This document shows positions 33,600 through 41,979 of a DNA stretch of 64,000 nucleotides, piece by piece; positions within the stretch are counted from its first letter, which is position 1; each line of letters opens with the position of its first letter. A program made the translations under genes and the position numbers. Origin of the DNA: Ruania halotolerans (GTDB taxonomy: Bacteria; Actinomycetota; Actinomycetes; Actinomycetales; Beutenbergiaceae); the NCBI RefSeq assembly GCF_021049285.1, contig NZ_CP088017.1, positions 2,305,380 to 2,369,379 of the forward strand, written 5' to 3'. Below the pieces are notes generated by a model. That model made no database searches, was not told the origin of the DNA, and saw nothing but the letters and a program-made list of their open reading frames with translations.

Positions 33600-34153
33600 G
33601 GCCGCTGCGATACTCGATCAACGTCACCCTCGACGGCTGCGTCGATCACCGGGTGGGCACTCCCGATGAGGAGTCCCATCGCTATTGGGCCGCCAGTCTG
33701 GAACGAGCCGACGCCCTGTTGTTCGGCCGGGTGACCTACGAGATGATGGAAGCGGCGTGGCGGCAGCCGGCGACGGGAACGTGGCCTGACTGGATGGATG
33801 ACGGAGACATCGCTTTCGCCGGGAAGATCGACAAGGCCAAGAAGTATGTGGTGTCGAGCACCCTGGACCAGGTCGATTGGAACGCAGAGCTCGTGCAGGG
33901 CGACCTCGGGAACGCCGTTCAGCAGCTCAAGGCGGAGCCAGGCGAAGGCCTGTTCGTGGGTGGCGTGACCCTCCCGCTGGCCCTGGCAGACCTGGGATTG
34001 ATCGATGAGTACGAGTTCGTCGTGCAGCCTGTGCTCGCCGGCCACGGACCGACGTTGCTCGCCGGCCTCAGCGAGCGGCTCGAGCTGAAGCTCATGGGGC
34101 GCCACGAGTTCCGGTCGGGGGCAGTGGCTCTGACGTACCAGCCCGGTCGATGA
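33596..34153 (+). CDS. Dihydrofolate reductase family (RibD C-terminal-like) protein
   Basis: The 185-residue protein has the RibD-C/DHFR-like reductase fold seen in many actinobacterial proteins of unknown substrate: YSINVTLDGCVDHR at the start, ALLFGRVTYEMMEAAW in the middle and LFVGGVTLPLALADLGLIDE near 120-140, then EFVVQPVLAGHGPTLL. AGGGAGAGC precedes the ATG at good spacing. It probably reduces a small molecule with NADPH, but a role in folate is unlikely for this subgroup. It follows the ole genes with a 112-bp gap that may hold a small gene, so it could belong to the same transcript. Confidence 0.88.
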   Translation: MRPLRYSINVTLDGCVDHRVGTPDEESHRYWAASLERADALLFGRVTYEMMEAAWRQPATGTWPDWMDDGDIAFAGKIDKAKKYVVSSTLDQVDWNAELVQGDLGNAVQQLKAEPGEGLFVGGVTLPLALADLGLIDEYEFVVQPVLAGHGPTLLAGLSERLELKLMGRHEFRSGAVALTYQPGR

Positions 34154-34173
34154 CCGACTGGATCCGCGCCTAG

Positions 34174-34340
34174 CTGAACCGGGAGTGCATCCGTGTGGCC
34201 CGCTGCACGATCGAGCGGCTGATGGGTCGCAGGTGGGCTTGCAGGGCTTGCAGCCGGGCAAGAAGCCACCCACCACGATCGCTTGCCGGCTCCCCGTCGT
34301 CGGCGGGCCTGGTCGCGGTCCTTCACGGCGGGACGGGCAC
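34174..34340 (+). mobile_element. Degraded IS3-family transposase (OrfB) fragment
   Basis: Three plus-strand frames together give pieces of an IS3 OrfB: LNRECIRVARCTIERLM in one, LQGLQPGKKPPTTI in the next and APRRRAWSRSFTA in a third, matching the family order (VARCTVERLM, GKxxRTTI, PADLVNRxFTA). At least two frameshifts separate them, and the DDE catalytic core is missing. No terminal inverted repeats were found, so the element is a dead fragment. Confidence 0.6.
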
Positions 34341-34736
34341 GCTCGCAGCGTGGATACACGGGCCAGAAGGCTGTGATCTGCGCCGCCTGTTCGCGCGGCA
34401 CCGAACGGGAGAATCACCGCCATCGACGGGAACGGACCGGTGCACCGGTGGGCCGCGGAACCTGATCTGCGCGTTCTGCCTCGAGCTCGTGTCGGCGCGT
34501 CCGTGCGTGGTCCGATGCCAAGGAACTCATCCAACGGACAATCGAGAACGGTATTGAGATGGCTGCGAGCGCAATGGCAAAGAGTGCCGCGCAGGCTCCG
34601 AAGCCGACTCGGAAAGCTGAGACTGCAACCGGCCGCAACAGCATCTTGGGCAGTTCGCCGTATCCAAATCAGATTGTTCCCGGCAAGCACCGGTGGCGCA
34701 TCTGTTCCGAACTAGTTCGCGACCGGTGTCGCCCCG

Positions 34737-34889
34737 AAGCCGTATGCGACCGTCATCCACCGCACCACCGGCGAAGTCCTAGCCACCAACACCATCGACC
34801 CCACCCGCAGCTACTGGCGCAACAACGACAAAGAGCCCGGCCGCTGGCCGAGCCCCTCGAAGATGAACGATGCCTCGGGACATCTATGA
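34737..34889 (+). mobile_element. C-terminal fragment of an integrase/transposase, probably IS481-like
   Basis: The frame PYATVIHRTTGEVLATNTID then PTRSYWRNNDKEPGRW ends at a TGA at 34887-34889. It resembles the tail domain of IS481-type transposases (HxRVIxAxTGELLRxLTxDPxRDYQ). Everything before it, including the DDE domain, is missing. It ends 23 bp from the 3' end of the tRNA-Val gene. Between this and the IS3 fragment (34341-34736) I see no gene. Confidence 0.5.
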
Positions 34890-34914
34890 ACGATGTCCCG
34901 AGTCAGCACAATGG

Positions 34915-34988
34915 TGGGCCCAGAGGGACTCGAACCCCCGACATCCGCGGTGTAAACGCGACGCTCTAACCAACTGAGCTATAGGCCC
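34915..34988 (-). tRNA. tRNA-Val (anticodon TAC)
   Basis: A 74-nt cloverleaf on the minus strand: acceptor GGGCCTA pairs with TGGGCCC (one wobble), the D-arm is GCTCAGTTGGTTAGAGC, the anticodon stem TCGCG/CGCGG closes the loop TTTACAC with anticodon TAC (reads GUA), and the T-arm is GGGGGTTCGAGTCCCTC. The CCA end is encoded (34912-34914). Degraded transposase sequence lies just past the 3' end. Confidence 0.96.
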
Positions 34989-35022
34989 TGGCAAGGGAAA
35001 ACAGTACCAACTCCCGACACTG

Positions 35023-35787
35023 TCACGCGTCCCGAGGTGGTGCCGGCCACTGGCCGCGCTGCATCAGCACCTCGCGCAGCACGTCCACCCGGTCGGAGAC
35101 GATCGCATCCACACCGCGGTCGAGCAGCGTGCGGATGGTGGCGACGTCGTCGATCGTCCACACGTGCACCTGCATGCCCTGACGGTGCACGCGCCGGATG
35201 AAGGCAGGCGTGGTGATCTCGATCCCCCGCCATCGCCTCGGCACCTGCACCGCCACGGCACCGTTGCGGGCTGCTGACCGGGACCGGCCCATCAGCATCG
35301 CAGCCACCTCGCGCGGGGTCGCCGAAGTCGCCAACTCCGGGGCCATCCTGCGCACGCGGAGCAGCCTCGCCGTGCTGAAGGACGCGACCACCACGCGTTC
35401 GCCCATACTGTGGCTGCGGACCACCTCGATCGCGGGCTCAACCACATCGTCGGACTTGAGGTCCAGGTTCACCCACAGATGGCCGAACTCTTCGAGCATC
35501 TCCGCCAGAGTGGGGATGGCGGCTCCACCGGTGAGCGTGGCAGCCCGTAGTTCCGCAGCACTCAGGTCAGCCACCTGGCGCGCATCGCCGGTGATCCTGC
35601 GCAGGTCCGCATCATGGACGATGAAGGGCACGCCGTCGCTGCTGGCGCGCACATCGGTCTCGATGTAGGTGTAGCCGAGTTCGACCGCGTTGCGGATCGC
35701 CGTGAGGCTGTTCTCGATTCCCGCATTGGCCGGCAGGCCCGCGCCGCCCCGATGGGCCAGCGCGAGCGGACCGGGCGGAAGCCTCAT
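35023..35787 (-). CDS. Glycerophosphodiester phosphodiesterase
   Basis: The 254-residue protein has the GDPD TIM-barrel signature: LALAHRGGAGLPANAGIENS at the start (His and Glu of the active site), YTYIETDVRASSDG, VPFIVHDADLRRITG and, near the end, VHVWTIDDVATIRTLLDRGV. It hydrolyses glycerophosphodiesters from phospholipid turnover to glycerol 3-phosphate. There is no signal peptide, so it is probably cytoplasmic. The start at 35787 (MRLPPG) has GAGG 7 nt upstream; a GTG-started frame from 35817 would run into the peroxiredoxin gene. It follows that gene by 19 bp on the same strand. Confidence 0.92.
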   Translation of the reverse strand: MRLPPGPLALAHRGGAGLPANAGIENSLTAIRNAVELGYTYIETDVRASSDGVPFIVHDADLRRITGDARQVADLSAAELRAATLTGGAAIPTLAEMLEEFGHLWVNLDLKSDDVVEPAIEVVRSHSMGERVVVASFSTARLLRVRRMAPELATSATPREVAAMLMGRSRSAARNGAVAVQVPRRWRGIEITTPAFIRRVHRQGMQVHVWTIDDVATIRTLLDRGVDAIVSDRVDVLREVLMQRGQWPAPPRDA

Positions 35788-35806
35788 GGACGCACCTCGC
35801 ACACAC

Positions 35807-36292
35807 TCACGCGGCACACGGCAATGCCCGGATCGCCGTCAGATAGTCATCAACGTCGCGCGCCACCCCGCGAGAGCTGCTGGTCGTCCACCGGACCACG
35901 CCATCCGCACCGACCAGCACGCTCACCCGATTCGGGGCCCCGTCGCCCTCCGCAAACGCGCCGTAGGCGCGTGCCACCTGCCCGTGTGGCCAGAAATCCG
36001 AGAGCAGGTCGAACGGCAGCTCCTCCGCTTCGGCCCAGGCGCGCAACGTCATCATCGAGTCGCAGGTGAGCACCAGCACCCGGGTGCCATCTGCAGTCAA
36101 CTCTGTGTGCCGCTCCCGCAGCGCCGCCACCTCACTGCCGCAGACTCGCGTGAAAGCAAAGGGAAGGAACACCAGCAAGACCGGCGCTCCCCTGAGCTCG
36201 GCCAGGGTGACCGTGCCCCCGTGCATATCCCGTGCAGCGAACTCTGGGGCCACCTCCCCGACGGCGGGAATCACCTGAGCGGTATCGCTCAC
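35807..36292 (-). CDS. AhpE-like 1-Cys peroxiredoxin
   Basis: The 161-residue thioredoxin-fold protein has the peroxiredoxin active site FAFTRVCGSE, where the Cys near residue 51 is the peroxidatic cysteine (family form PxxFTxxC) and the later Arg in PNRVSVL is the conserved stabilising residue. No resolving cysteine at the usual 2-Cys place is seen, which fits the AhpE group that in mycobacteria is reduced by mycothiol/mycoredoxin. It detoxifies peroxides. The start overlaps the DUF3052 gene stop by 4 nt (ATGA), so the two are coupled. Confidence 0.9.
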   Translation of the reverse strand: MSDTAQVIPAVGEVAPEFAARDMHGGTVTLAELRGAPVLLVFLPFAFTRVCGSEVAALRERHTELTADGTRVLVLTCDSMMTLRAWAEAEELPFDLLSDFWPHGQVARAYGAFAEGDGAPNRVSVLVGADGVVRWTTSSSRGVARDVDDYLTAIRALPCAA

Positions 36293-36717
36293 CGACCGCG
36301 CCCGCGGGTGGTCAGACGGAAGCCGGACCAGTTCTCCGCAGCAGAGATCGTGCTCGTGGAATGCAGACCTGCCGTTCTGGCTGCTTCGTCCACCTCCGGA
36401 GGGCGAACATGCCCCGGGCGCCCCGGCTTCGGGGTGAACACCCAGATCAGACCACCGTCCTCGAGCGTGGTGAGGCAGTCGGTCATCAGGTCCGTGAGGT
36501 CGTGTACGTCACCATCGTCCTCACGCCACCAGACGATGGCGGCGTCAGTCACATCGTCAAATCCCTCGTCCACGAGTTCGTGACCCGTGGCAGCCTCAAC
36601 TTCCGCGCGCAACTCCTCGTCGACGTCGTCGTCGTACCCGAACTCCTGGATGACCTGTCCCTGCTTCACCCCGAACCGGGAACCGTCGCGGTCCTCGGTG
36701 CTCGCGGTCCCTGCCAC
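36289..36717 (-). CDS. DUF3052 family protein
   Basis: The 142-residue protein begins at GTG 36717 (VDVAGTASTEDRDGSRFGVK) with AAGGAGAGGG upstream; longer frames do not match the family. Family motifs are FGVKQGQVIQEFGYDDDVDE, AIVWWREDDGDVHDLTD and GGLIWVFTPKPGRPGHVRPP. DUF3052 is conserved in actinobacteria; the function is unknown. It is divergent from aceE, a common neighbour, and overlaps the peroxiredoxin start by 4 nt. Confidence 0.9.
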   Translation of the reverse strand: MAGTASTEDRDGSRFGVKQGQVIQEFGYDDDVDEELRAEVEAATGHELVDEGFDDVTDAAIVWWREDDGDVHDLTDLMTDCLTTLEDGGLIWVFTPKPGRPGHVRPPEVDEAARTAGLHSTSTISAAENWSGFRLTTRGRGR

Positions 36718-36871
36718 GTCTACCCTCTCCTTCGCCTTCCCCGCCCGGATGGCGGAGGTGTGGAACAACCGAACCGCACATGCCCGCCTGAGCGCAACTG
36801 CAGCGGCCTCGGTGTGGATCACGCTCGCGTCACGGGACCGATGTCGGGGATGTCACATCTGCCCCAAGATG

Positions 36872-36902
36872 TTGAGACTATGCCAAGCCGGGACAATAGG
36901 AT
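36872..36902 (+). promoter_or_regulatory. Candidate promoter of aceE
   Basis: TTGAGA (36872-36877) and TAGGAT (36897-36902) are separated by 19 bp, slightly long for a housekeeping sigma factor but otherwise a good match. The start codon of aceE is at 36990, leaving an untranslated leader of about 80 nt. No operator-like palindrome was seen nearby. Confidence 0.45.
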
Positions 36903-36989
36903 CGTCAGCGCAGTCCCTTGCGGTGTCCACACACCGACCAGGATGGATCGCCGAGCGCCGTGACCCGGTGCGGAGAGAAGAGAAGTGTC

Positions 36990-39749
36990 GTGACCTCACG
37001 CAATGAAGCCGGACCTCTGATCAACGGCCTACTGAGCCAGGTGCCGGATATCGACCCGGACGAGACCGGCGAGTGGCTCGAGTCGCTCGACGGCCTGATC
37101 GAGGCCCGAGGCGGGCCACGCGCGCGCTACATCCTGCTGAATATGCTCAAGCGCGCCCGCGAGCGGGACGTGGCCGTCCCCTCCGCCATCACCACCCCGT
37201 ACGTGAACACCATCGGCGTTCACGATGAGCCCTACTTCCCCGGCGACGAGGCAGTCGAGCGCCGGTACCGCTCCTACCTGCGGTGGAACTCCGCCGTGAT
37301 GGTGACGCGGGCACAGCGGCCCGGCATCGCCGTCGGCGGTCACATCTCCTCCTACGCCTCCGTGGCCACGTTGTACGAAGTGGGTCTGAACCACTTCTTC
37401 CGCGGTAAAGACCATCCCGGCGGCGGCGACCAGATCTACTTCCAGGGCCATGCAGCGCCGGGTATGTACGCCCGCGCCTACCTCGAGGGGCGATTGAGCG
37501 AAGATCAGCTCGACTCGTTCCGCCAGGAACTCTCCCGCCCCGGCGGCGGCCTCCCCTCCTACCCGCACCCGCGGAACATGCCCGACTTCTGGGAGTTCCC
37601 CACCGTCTCGATGGGGCTGGGTCCGGCCTCGGCCATCTACCAGGCCTGGGTCAACCGTTACATGCAGTTCAGAAGCATCAAGGACACCTCCGAGCAGCGG
37701 GTCTGGGCCTTCCTCGGCGATGGTGAGATGGACGAGCCCGAGTCCCGGGGGATGCTCCAGCTCGCCGCTCAGCAGAACCTGGACAACCTCACCTTCGTGG
37801 TGAACTGCAACCTGCAGCGTCTCGACGGTCCCGTCCGCGGGAACGGCAAGATCATCCAGGAACTCGAGGGCTTCTTCCGCGGCGCCGGGTGGAACGTCAT
37901 CAAGGTGGTCTGGGGCCGTGAATGGGACGCCCTGCTCGAGGCCGACAAGGACCGCGCGCTGGTCAACCTGATGAACAACACTCCCGACGGTGACTTCCAG
38001 ACCTACCGTGCCGAGGATGGCGCCTTCATCCGCGAGCACTTCTTCGGCCGCGATCCGCGCACCAAGTCGCTCGTGTCGAATATGAGCGATGACGAGATCT
38101 GGGCGATGAAGCGTGGTGGGCACGACTACCGCAAGCTCTTCGCGGCCTACAACGCCGCGGTTCACCACACCGGTGCGCCCACGGTGATCCTCGCGCACAC
38201 GGTGAAGGGTTACGGGCTCGGTTCCTCCTTTGCGGGCCGCAACGCCACACACCAGATGAAGAAGCTCAAGGAGAACGACCTCAAGGGCCTGCGCGACTCG
38301 CTGCGCCTGCCGATTACGGATGAGGCCATCGAGGCCGATCCGTATCTGCCGCCGTACTACCACCCAGGCACGGATGCTCCGGAGATCGAGTACATGATGG
38401 AGCGGCGCCGTGCACTCGGCGGGTTCCTGCCCGAGCGGCGATCGAAGTACACGCAGGTCACCCTTCCCGCGGACAAGGCCTACGAGCGCCTTGCCAAGGG
38501 GTCGGGCCAGCAGGAGGCAGCCACCACCATGGCCCTCGTGCAGTTGTTCAAGGAACTGCTGCGGGACAAGGAGTTCGGCCACCGCATCGTGCCGATCATC
38601 CCGGACGAGGCCCGTACCTTCGGTCTGGACGCGATCTTCCCGAGCCTGAAGATCTTCAACACCAACGGCCAGAACTATCTCTCTGTGGACCGCGAGCTGC
38701 TGCTCAGCTACAAGGAGGACGAGACCGGTGGTCTGCTGCACACCGGGATCAACGAGGCCGGATCGGCTGCCGCATTCCAGGCCGTGGGCACCTCCTACGC
38801 CACGCACGGCGAGCCGATGGTGCCGTTCTACTTCTACTACTCGATGTTCGGCTTCCAGCGCACCGGTGACCAGTTCTGGGCCGCCGGTGACCAGCTGACC
38901 CGCGGGTTCCTGATCGGAGCCACCGCCGGGCGCACCACGTTGACCGGTGAGGGCCTGCAGCACGCCGACGGCCACTCCCCCGTCCTCGCCGCCACGAACA
39001 CGGCCGTGGTGCAGTACGACCCGGCGTACGGGTACGAGATCCGCCACATCGTCAAGGATGGACTGGAGCGGATGTACGGCGCCGAGGCCACCACGGGCGA
39101 AGGCCGCGACCCGAACGTCATGTACTACCTCACCGTCTACAACGAGCCGATGATCCAGCCTGCCGAGCCGGAGGACGTCGACGTCGAGGGCATCCTCAAG
39201 GGCATCCACCGCCTTGAGGCACCAACCGAGGGTGATGGCCCCGTGGTCCAGCTGCTGGCCTCGGGTGTGGCCGTTCCGTGGGCTCTGGAGGCACGCCGCA
39301 TCCTCGCCGACGACTGGGGCGTGCGTGCCGCAGTCTGGTCGGTGACCAGCTGGGGCGAGTTGCGCAAGGACGGCTTGGCGGCCGACCGCGAGGCATTCGT
39401 CAACCCCTCCGGCGAGCAGCGCGAGGCCTACGTGACCGCGAAGCTCTCCGGCGCCGGTGGCCCATTCGTGGGAACCTCCGACTACGACTTCCAGGTGCCG
39501 GACCTCATCCGCACCTGGGTGCCGGGTGACTACTGGACGCTCGGTGCGGACGGCTTCGGCTTCTCCGATACCCGCCCGGCCGTACGTCGTCATTTCCTCA
39601 TCGACACCCAGTCGATCGTCACCCGCGCGCTGCAGGCATTGGCACAGCGCGGTGAGGTGGACGCCTCGGTGCCCGGACAGGCCGTGGAGAAGTACCAGTT
39701 GCTGGACGTCAACGCCGGCACCACGGGGACCGCAGGCGGAGACTCCTGA
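36990..39749 (+). CDS. aceE: Pyruvate dehydrogenase E1 component, homodimeric type
   Basis: The 919-residue protein is the single-chain E1 of pyruvate dehydrogenase; with thiamine diphosphate it decarboxylates pyruvate and passes acetyl to E2 lipoate. The thiamine motif [12 protein letters not shown] with the downstream VVNCN lies near residues 240-275; the N-terminal [20 protein letters not shown] and [20 protein letters not shown] are characteristic. The start is the GTG at 36990 (VTSRNEAG), with GAGAAG upstream; an ATG-like frame from 36918 adds a non-family extension. E2 and E3 genes are not in the window. It is followed by a strong bidirectional terminator and is upstream of the fab genes for which it makes acetyl-CoA. 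Confidence 0.96.
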   Translation: MTSRNEAGPLINGLLSQVPDIDPDETGEWLESLDGLIEARGGPRARYILLNMLKRARERDVAVPSAITTPYVNTIGVHDEPYFPGDEAVERRYRSYLRWNSAVMVTRAQRPGIAVGGHISSYASVATLYEVGLNHFFRGKDHPGGGDQIYFQGHAAPGMYARAYLEGRLSEDQLDSFRQELSRPGGGLPSYPHPRNMPDFWEFPTVSMGLGPASAIYQAWVNRYMQFRSIKDTSEQRVWAFLGDGEMDEPESRGMLQLAAQQNLDNLTFVVNCNLQRLDGPVRGNGKIIQELEGFFRGAGWNVIKVVWGREWDALLEADKDRALVNLMNNTPDGDFQTYRAEDGAFIREHFFGRDPRTKSLVSNMSDDEIWAMKRGGHDYRKLFAAYNAAVHHTGAPTVILAHTVKGYGLGSSFAGRNATHQMKKLKENDLKGLRDSLRLPITDEAIEADPYLPPYYHPGTDAPEIEYMMERRRALGGFLPERRSKYTQVTLPADKAYERLAKGSGQQEAATTMALVQLFKELLRDKEFGHRIVPIIPDEARTFGLDAIFPSLKIFNTNGQNYLSVDRELLLSYKEDETGGLLHTGINEAGSAAAFQAVGTSYATHGEPMVPFYFYYSMFGFQRTGDQFWAAGDQLTRGFLIGATAGRTTLTGEGLQHADGHSPVLAATNTAVVQYDPAYGYEIRHIVKDGLERMYGAEATTGEGRDPNVMYYLTVYNEPMIQPAEPEDVDVEGILKGIHRLEAPTEGDGPVVQLLASGVAVPWALEARRILADDWGVRAAVWSVTSWGELRKDGLAADREAFVNPSGEQREAYVTAKLSGAGGPFVGTSDYDFQVPDLIRTWVPGDYWTLGADGFGFSDTRPAVRRHFLIDTQSIVTRALQALAQRGEVDASVPGQAVEKYQLLDVNAGTTGTAGGDS

Positions 39750-39768
39750 GCTAGACGCCTACGCACGA

Positions 39769-39812
39769 CGACGGCGGGGCGCTCACCTCATCAGGTGGGC
39801 GCCCCGCCGTCG
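39769..39812. terminator. Long GC-rich hairpin terminator after aceE
   Basis: Arms 39769-39788 (CGACGGCGGGGCGCTCACCT) and 39793-39812 form a stem of about 20 bp (one central mismatch) with a 4-nt loop. It lies 19 bp after the aceE stop and can act in both directions, also ending the minus-strand gene at 39915. No U-run. Confidence 0.75.
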
Positions 39813-39840
39813 GCGTCTCGCACCTGCCACCTCAGCACGT

Positions 39841-39900
39841 GCCGAGCGCTGACTTCTGCGGCGTTGTGCCGGACAAACACCGCAGAACGTGACGTTCGGC
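39841..39900. repeat. 60-bp hairpin element, copy B
   Basis: On the minus strand it reads GCCGAACG...GTTCTGCGG...CCGCAGAA...CGCTCGGC, with nested arms: TTCTGCGG (39854-39861) pairs with CCGCAGAA (39880-39887), and the outer GCCGA/TCGGC arms pair too. The size, end sequences and TCTG[CT]G(C)GG core match the element at 46440-46500, although the inner loop differs. It lies between the aceE terminator and the gene ending at 39915. Confidence 0.65.
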
Positions 39901-39914
39901 GACGGTTCGTGTGC

Positions 39915-40607
39915 TTACTGGCTCGTGGCCGAATCGGCTTCTGCCTCGGCGGCAGCGACGAATGGTTCGAGTTCGGCAACGACGCGCGGCGTCGCCGCGA
40001 AGGTGGAGCCGAACTCGGCCAGATCGCTCAGGTGCCGGCGTGCGTCGCTGACCCGGCCAGCGTCGAGCGCTGCCTCGACGATCTGCCGGCCCGCCTCCGG
40101 GTCCTGATCCGACGGCGACCAGTGGCCCACGCCAAGACCGAGCGCTTCGGCCGGCAGATGCGCCGCTCGCAGCATCTTGATGCCCTCAACCAGCGCCTTT
40201 CCTTCGGTCTCCCGCTCGCACGCTGCAGAGAGCCGACGCATCGCACCCTCCTTGTCGTCGGAGAGGGAGAGCCGCGCGAGCTCGATCAGCGGGTACCACC
40301 CGTGGGGACGGCCTGCGAGCTCCTCAGCGAGCGCCCAATGCGCGGTATCTTCGGCTCGCGCTGTCGAGACGGGCTCCGCCTCGGCGCTGAGCGGATCAGG
40401 ATGAGCCACCTCGGCCGCACGCCGGCGCACGATCTCCGCGAGTCGGGCGAACGCCGGTACATCGTTGGGGTTCTCCTCCAGCGTGGCGCGCAGCTTGGCC
40501 TCCTCTGGCGCGTCAGGCGGCGGCGGTGCGCTCGTCACGCGCTCCGCCGTCGCACGCGAACTCGGTGTGGACCGCAGTGCATCGCGGAAGCGCTTGAGGA
40601 AAGACAT
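39915..40607 (-). CDS. Conserved actinobacterial protein of unknown function (tetratricopeptide-like helices)
   Basis: The 230-residue protein begins MSFLKRFRDALRST, a basic amphipathic start, then is mostly alpha-helical with repeat-like segments (LEENPNDVPAFARLAEIVRR; HGWYPLIELARLSLSDDKEG; EALDAGRVSD-like AALDAGRVSDARRHLSDLAE) that look like degenerate TPR helices. No catalytic motif is visible. It is divergent from fasR with 78 bp between starts, so its promoter shares the region holding the fasR operator. An upstream frame to 40706 would overlap fasR and is not preferred. Confidence 0.75.
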   Translation of the reverse strand: MSFLKRFRDALRSTPSSRATAERVTSAPPPPDAPEEAKLRATLEENPNDVPAFARLAEIVRRRAAEVAHPDPLSAEAEPVSTARAEDTAHWALAEELAGRPHGWYPLIELARLSLSDDKEGAMRRLSAACERETEGKALVEGIKMLRAAHLPAEALGLGVGHWSPSDQDPEAGRQIVEAALDAGRVSDARRHLSDLAEFGSTFAATPRVVAELEPFVAAAEAEADSATSQ

Positions 40608-40644
40608 GCTCCCAGGATATCGCCACCGGCCATCCCTGCAGTGG

Positions 40645-40663
40645 TTTGTGGGAATCCCACAAT
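40645..40663. promoter_or_regulatory. Palindromic operator in the fasR promoter
   Basis: TTTGTGGGAATCCCACAAT contains a perfect palindrome (TTGTGGGA-A-TCCCACAA, 40646-40662). Ten nt downstream is TACCCT (40673-40678), a possible -10 box lying 7 nt before the fasR ATG, so the operator covers the -35 region. A 19-bp sequence with 14 identical positions lies at 41894-41912 before fabD, at nearly the same distance from its -10 box. FasR is the likely binder. Confidence 0.75.
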
Positions 40664-40685
40664 CACGGCGGGTACCCTCAAGCCC

Positions 40686-41864
40686 ATGACGAGCGCTGCG
40701 AACCACCCGGAGTCCACCGGGGAGATGATCCGGCGACTGCGCGGCGGAACGGACCTACTCACGGCTGCTGCCCTGCGGCGCCTGGACGCTGAACTCGCCT
40801 GGTACCGGGCACTGCCGGCCGAAGACCGCTCCTGGATCGGGCTGGTTGCCCAATCCGGGATCGCCAACTTCATCACCTGGTACGAGAACCCCGGCAGAGG
40901 CTCCTACAACGCGGCCGAGATCTTCCGTGCCGCACCGCCGGAACTGACTCGCTCGATCTCCCTGCAGCACACCCTGCAGCTGGTGCGCATCGTGGTGGAG
41001 ATCGTGGAGGAACACACCGAACAGCTCGCGGCGCCTGGCCAGCACTCCACGTTGCGTGAGGCGGTGCTCCTATACTCCCGGGAGGTCGCCTTCTCTGCTG
41101 CGGAGGTGTACGCGCGCGCCGCGGAAAGCCGCGGCGCCTGGGATGCGCGACTGGAGGCCCTCGTGGTGGACTCGCTGCTGCGCGGCGATCCGGACGACTC
41201 GTTACACTCGCGCGTTGCTGCGCTGGGCTGGGCGGGCCGAGGCAACACGCTGGTGATCGTGGGAACTGCCGATGAGCCGATGGATGAGGTCCATGCCGCT
41301 GAACTGCGGCGCGCGGCGCGCAGAGCCGCCCAGGATGCGCTGGTCGGGATTCAGGGCAGCAGGTTGATCGTGGTGCTCGGTGGCGAGGGCAATCTACGCG
41401 AGCAGTTGCACACACTGCTGGACCGATTCGGCAGTGGGCCTGTCGTGGTCGGCCCGGAGGTACCCGAACTCGCCGACGCCGGCCGATCCGCCCGCGCCGC
41501 ACTCTCGGCACTCGACGCCGTCCGTGCCTGGCCCTCCGCCCCGCGGCCGGTGCTCGCCGATGAAGTACTTCCTGAGCGCGTACTCACGGGCGATTCGGAC
41601 GCCCGGCGAACACTCCTGGCACAGGTCTACGCCCCGCTGCAACAGGTCGGCGGCCCCCTGCTGGAGACGCTCAGCGTGTACCTCACCGAGGGCCGCTCCC
41701 TCGAGGCCACAGCACGCCAACTCTACGTACACCCCAATACGGTGCGGTACCGGCTCCGCCGAATCGCCGCCGTCACCGGCTGGGATCCGGTGGACCCGCG
41801 GGAGGGGTTCGTGCTGCAGATCGCGATCGCTGTGGGCCAACTCGCCCAGGGGGTGGCGCTCTGA
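40686..41864 (+). CDS. fasR: FasR-like PucR/CdaR family regulator of fatty acid synthesis
   Basis: The 392-residue protein has a C-terminal HTH_30 (PucR) domain, VYLTEGRSLEATARQLYVHP then NTVRYRLRRIAAVTGWDP, near residues 330-375, with a long regulatory region before it (DUF/GGDEF-like sensor part LVIVGTADEPMDEVHAAELR). In Streptomyces the same gene, just upstream of fabD-fabH-acpP-fabF, is FasR, an activator of that operon. Here the gene order is identical, so the name is given on similarity plus context. It has its own palindromic operator and an apparently leaderless start. The fabD gene begins 115 bp after its stop. Confidence 0.88.
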   Translation: MTSAANHPESTGEMIRRLRGGTDLLTAAALRRLDAELAWYRALPAEDRSWIGLVAQSGIANFITWYENPGRGSYNAAEIFRAAPPELTRSISLQHTLQLVRIVVEIVEEHTEQLAAPGQHSTLREAVLLYSREVAFSAAEVYARAAESRGAWDARLEALVVDSLLRGDPDDSLHSRVAALGWAGRGNTLVIVGTADEPMDEVHAAELRRAARRAAQDALVGIQGSRLIVVLGGEGNLREQLHTLLDRFGSGPVVVGPEVPELADAGRSARAALSALDAVRAWPSAPRPVLADEVLPERVLTGDSDARRTLLAQVYAPLQQVGGPLLETLSVYLTEGRSLEATARQLYVHPNTVRYRLRRIAAVTGWDPVDPREGFVLQIAIAVGQLAQGVAL

Positions 41865-41893
41865 TCTGCCCGACCTTCGGCCATGGCGGCACT

Positions 41894-41925
41894 TTTGTAG
41901 GATGCACACAAACGCCCCCTAGCAT
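41894..41925 (+). promoter_or_regulatory. fabD promoter with FasR-type operator
   Basis: TTTGTAGGATGCACACAAA (41894-41912) has TTTGT/ACAAA arms and matches the fasR operator at 14 of 19 positions. TAGCAT (41920-41925) is a likely -10 box 7 bp further on, so the operator covers the -35 region, where an activator of the FasR type or a repressor could act. The leader to the GTG at 41980 is then about 48 nt. Confidence 0.7.
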
Positions 41926-41979
41926 CGTGGTGCGATCCGTCGTGCCCGAGATCGCATCGACGACGGAAAGGTGAGAACG

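Noticed and set aside
37029-39593. 854-codon open frame antisense to aceE
   Set aside because: It mirrors aceE codons in very GC-rich DNA, has no family resemblance, and aceE is certain on the plus strand.
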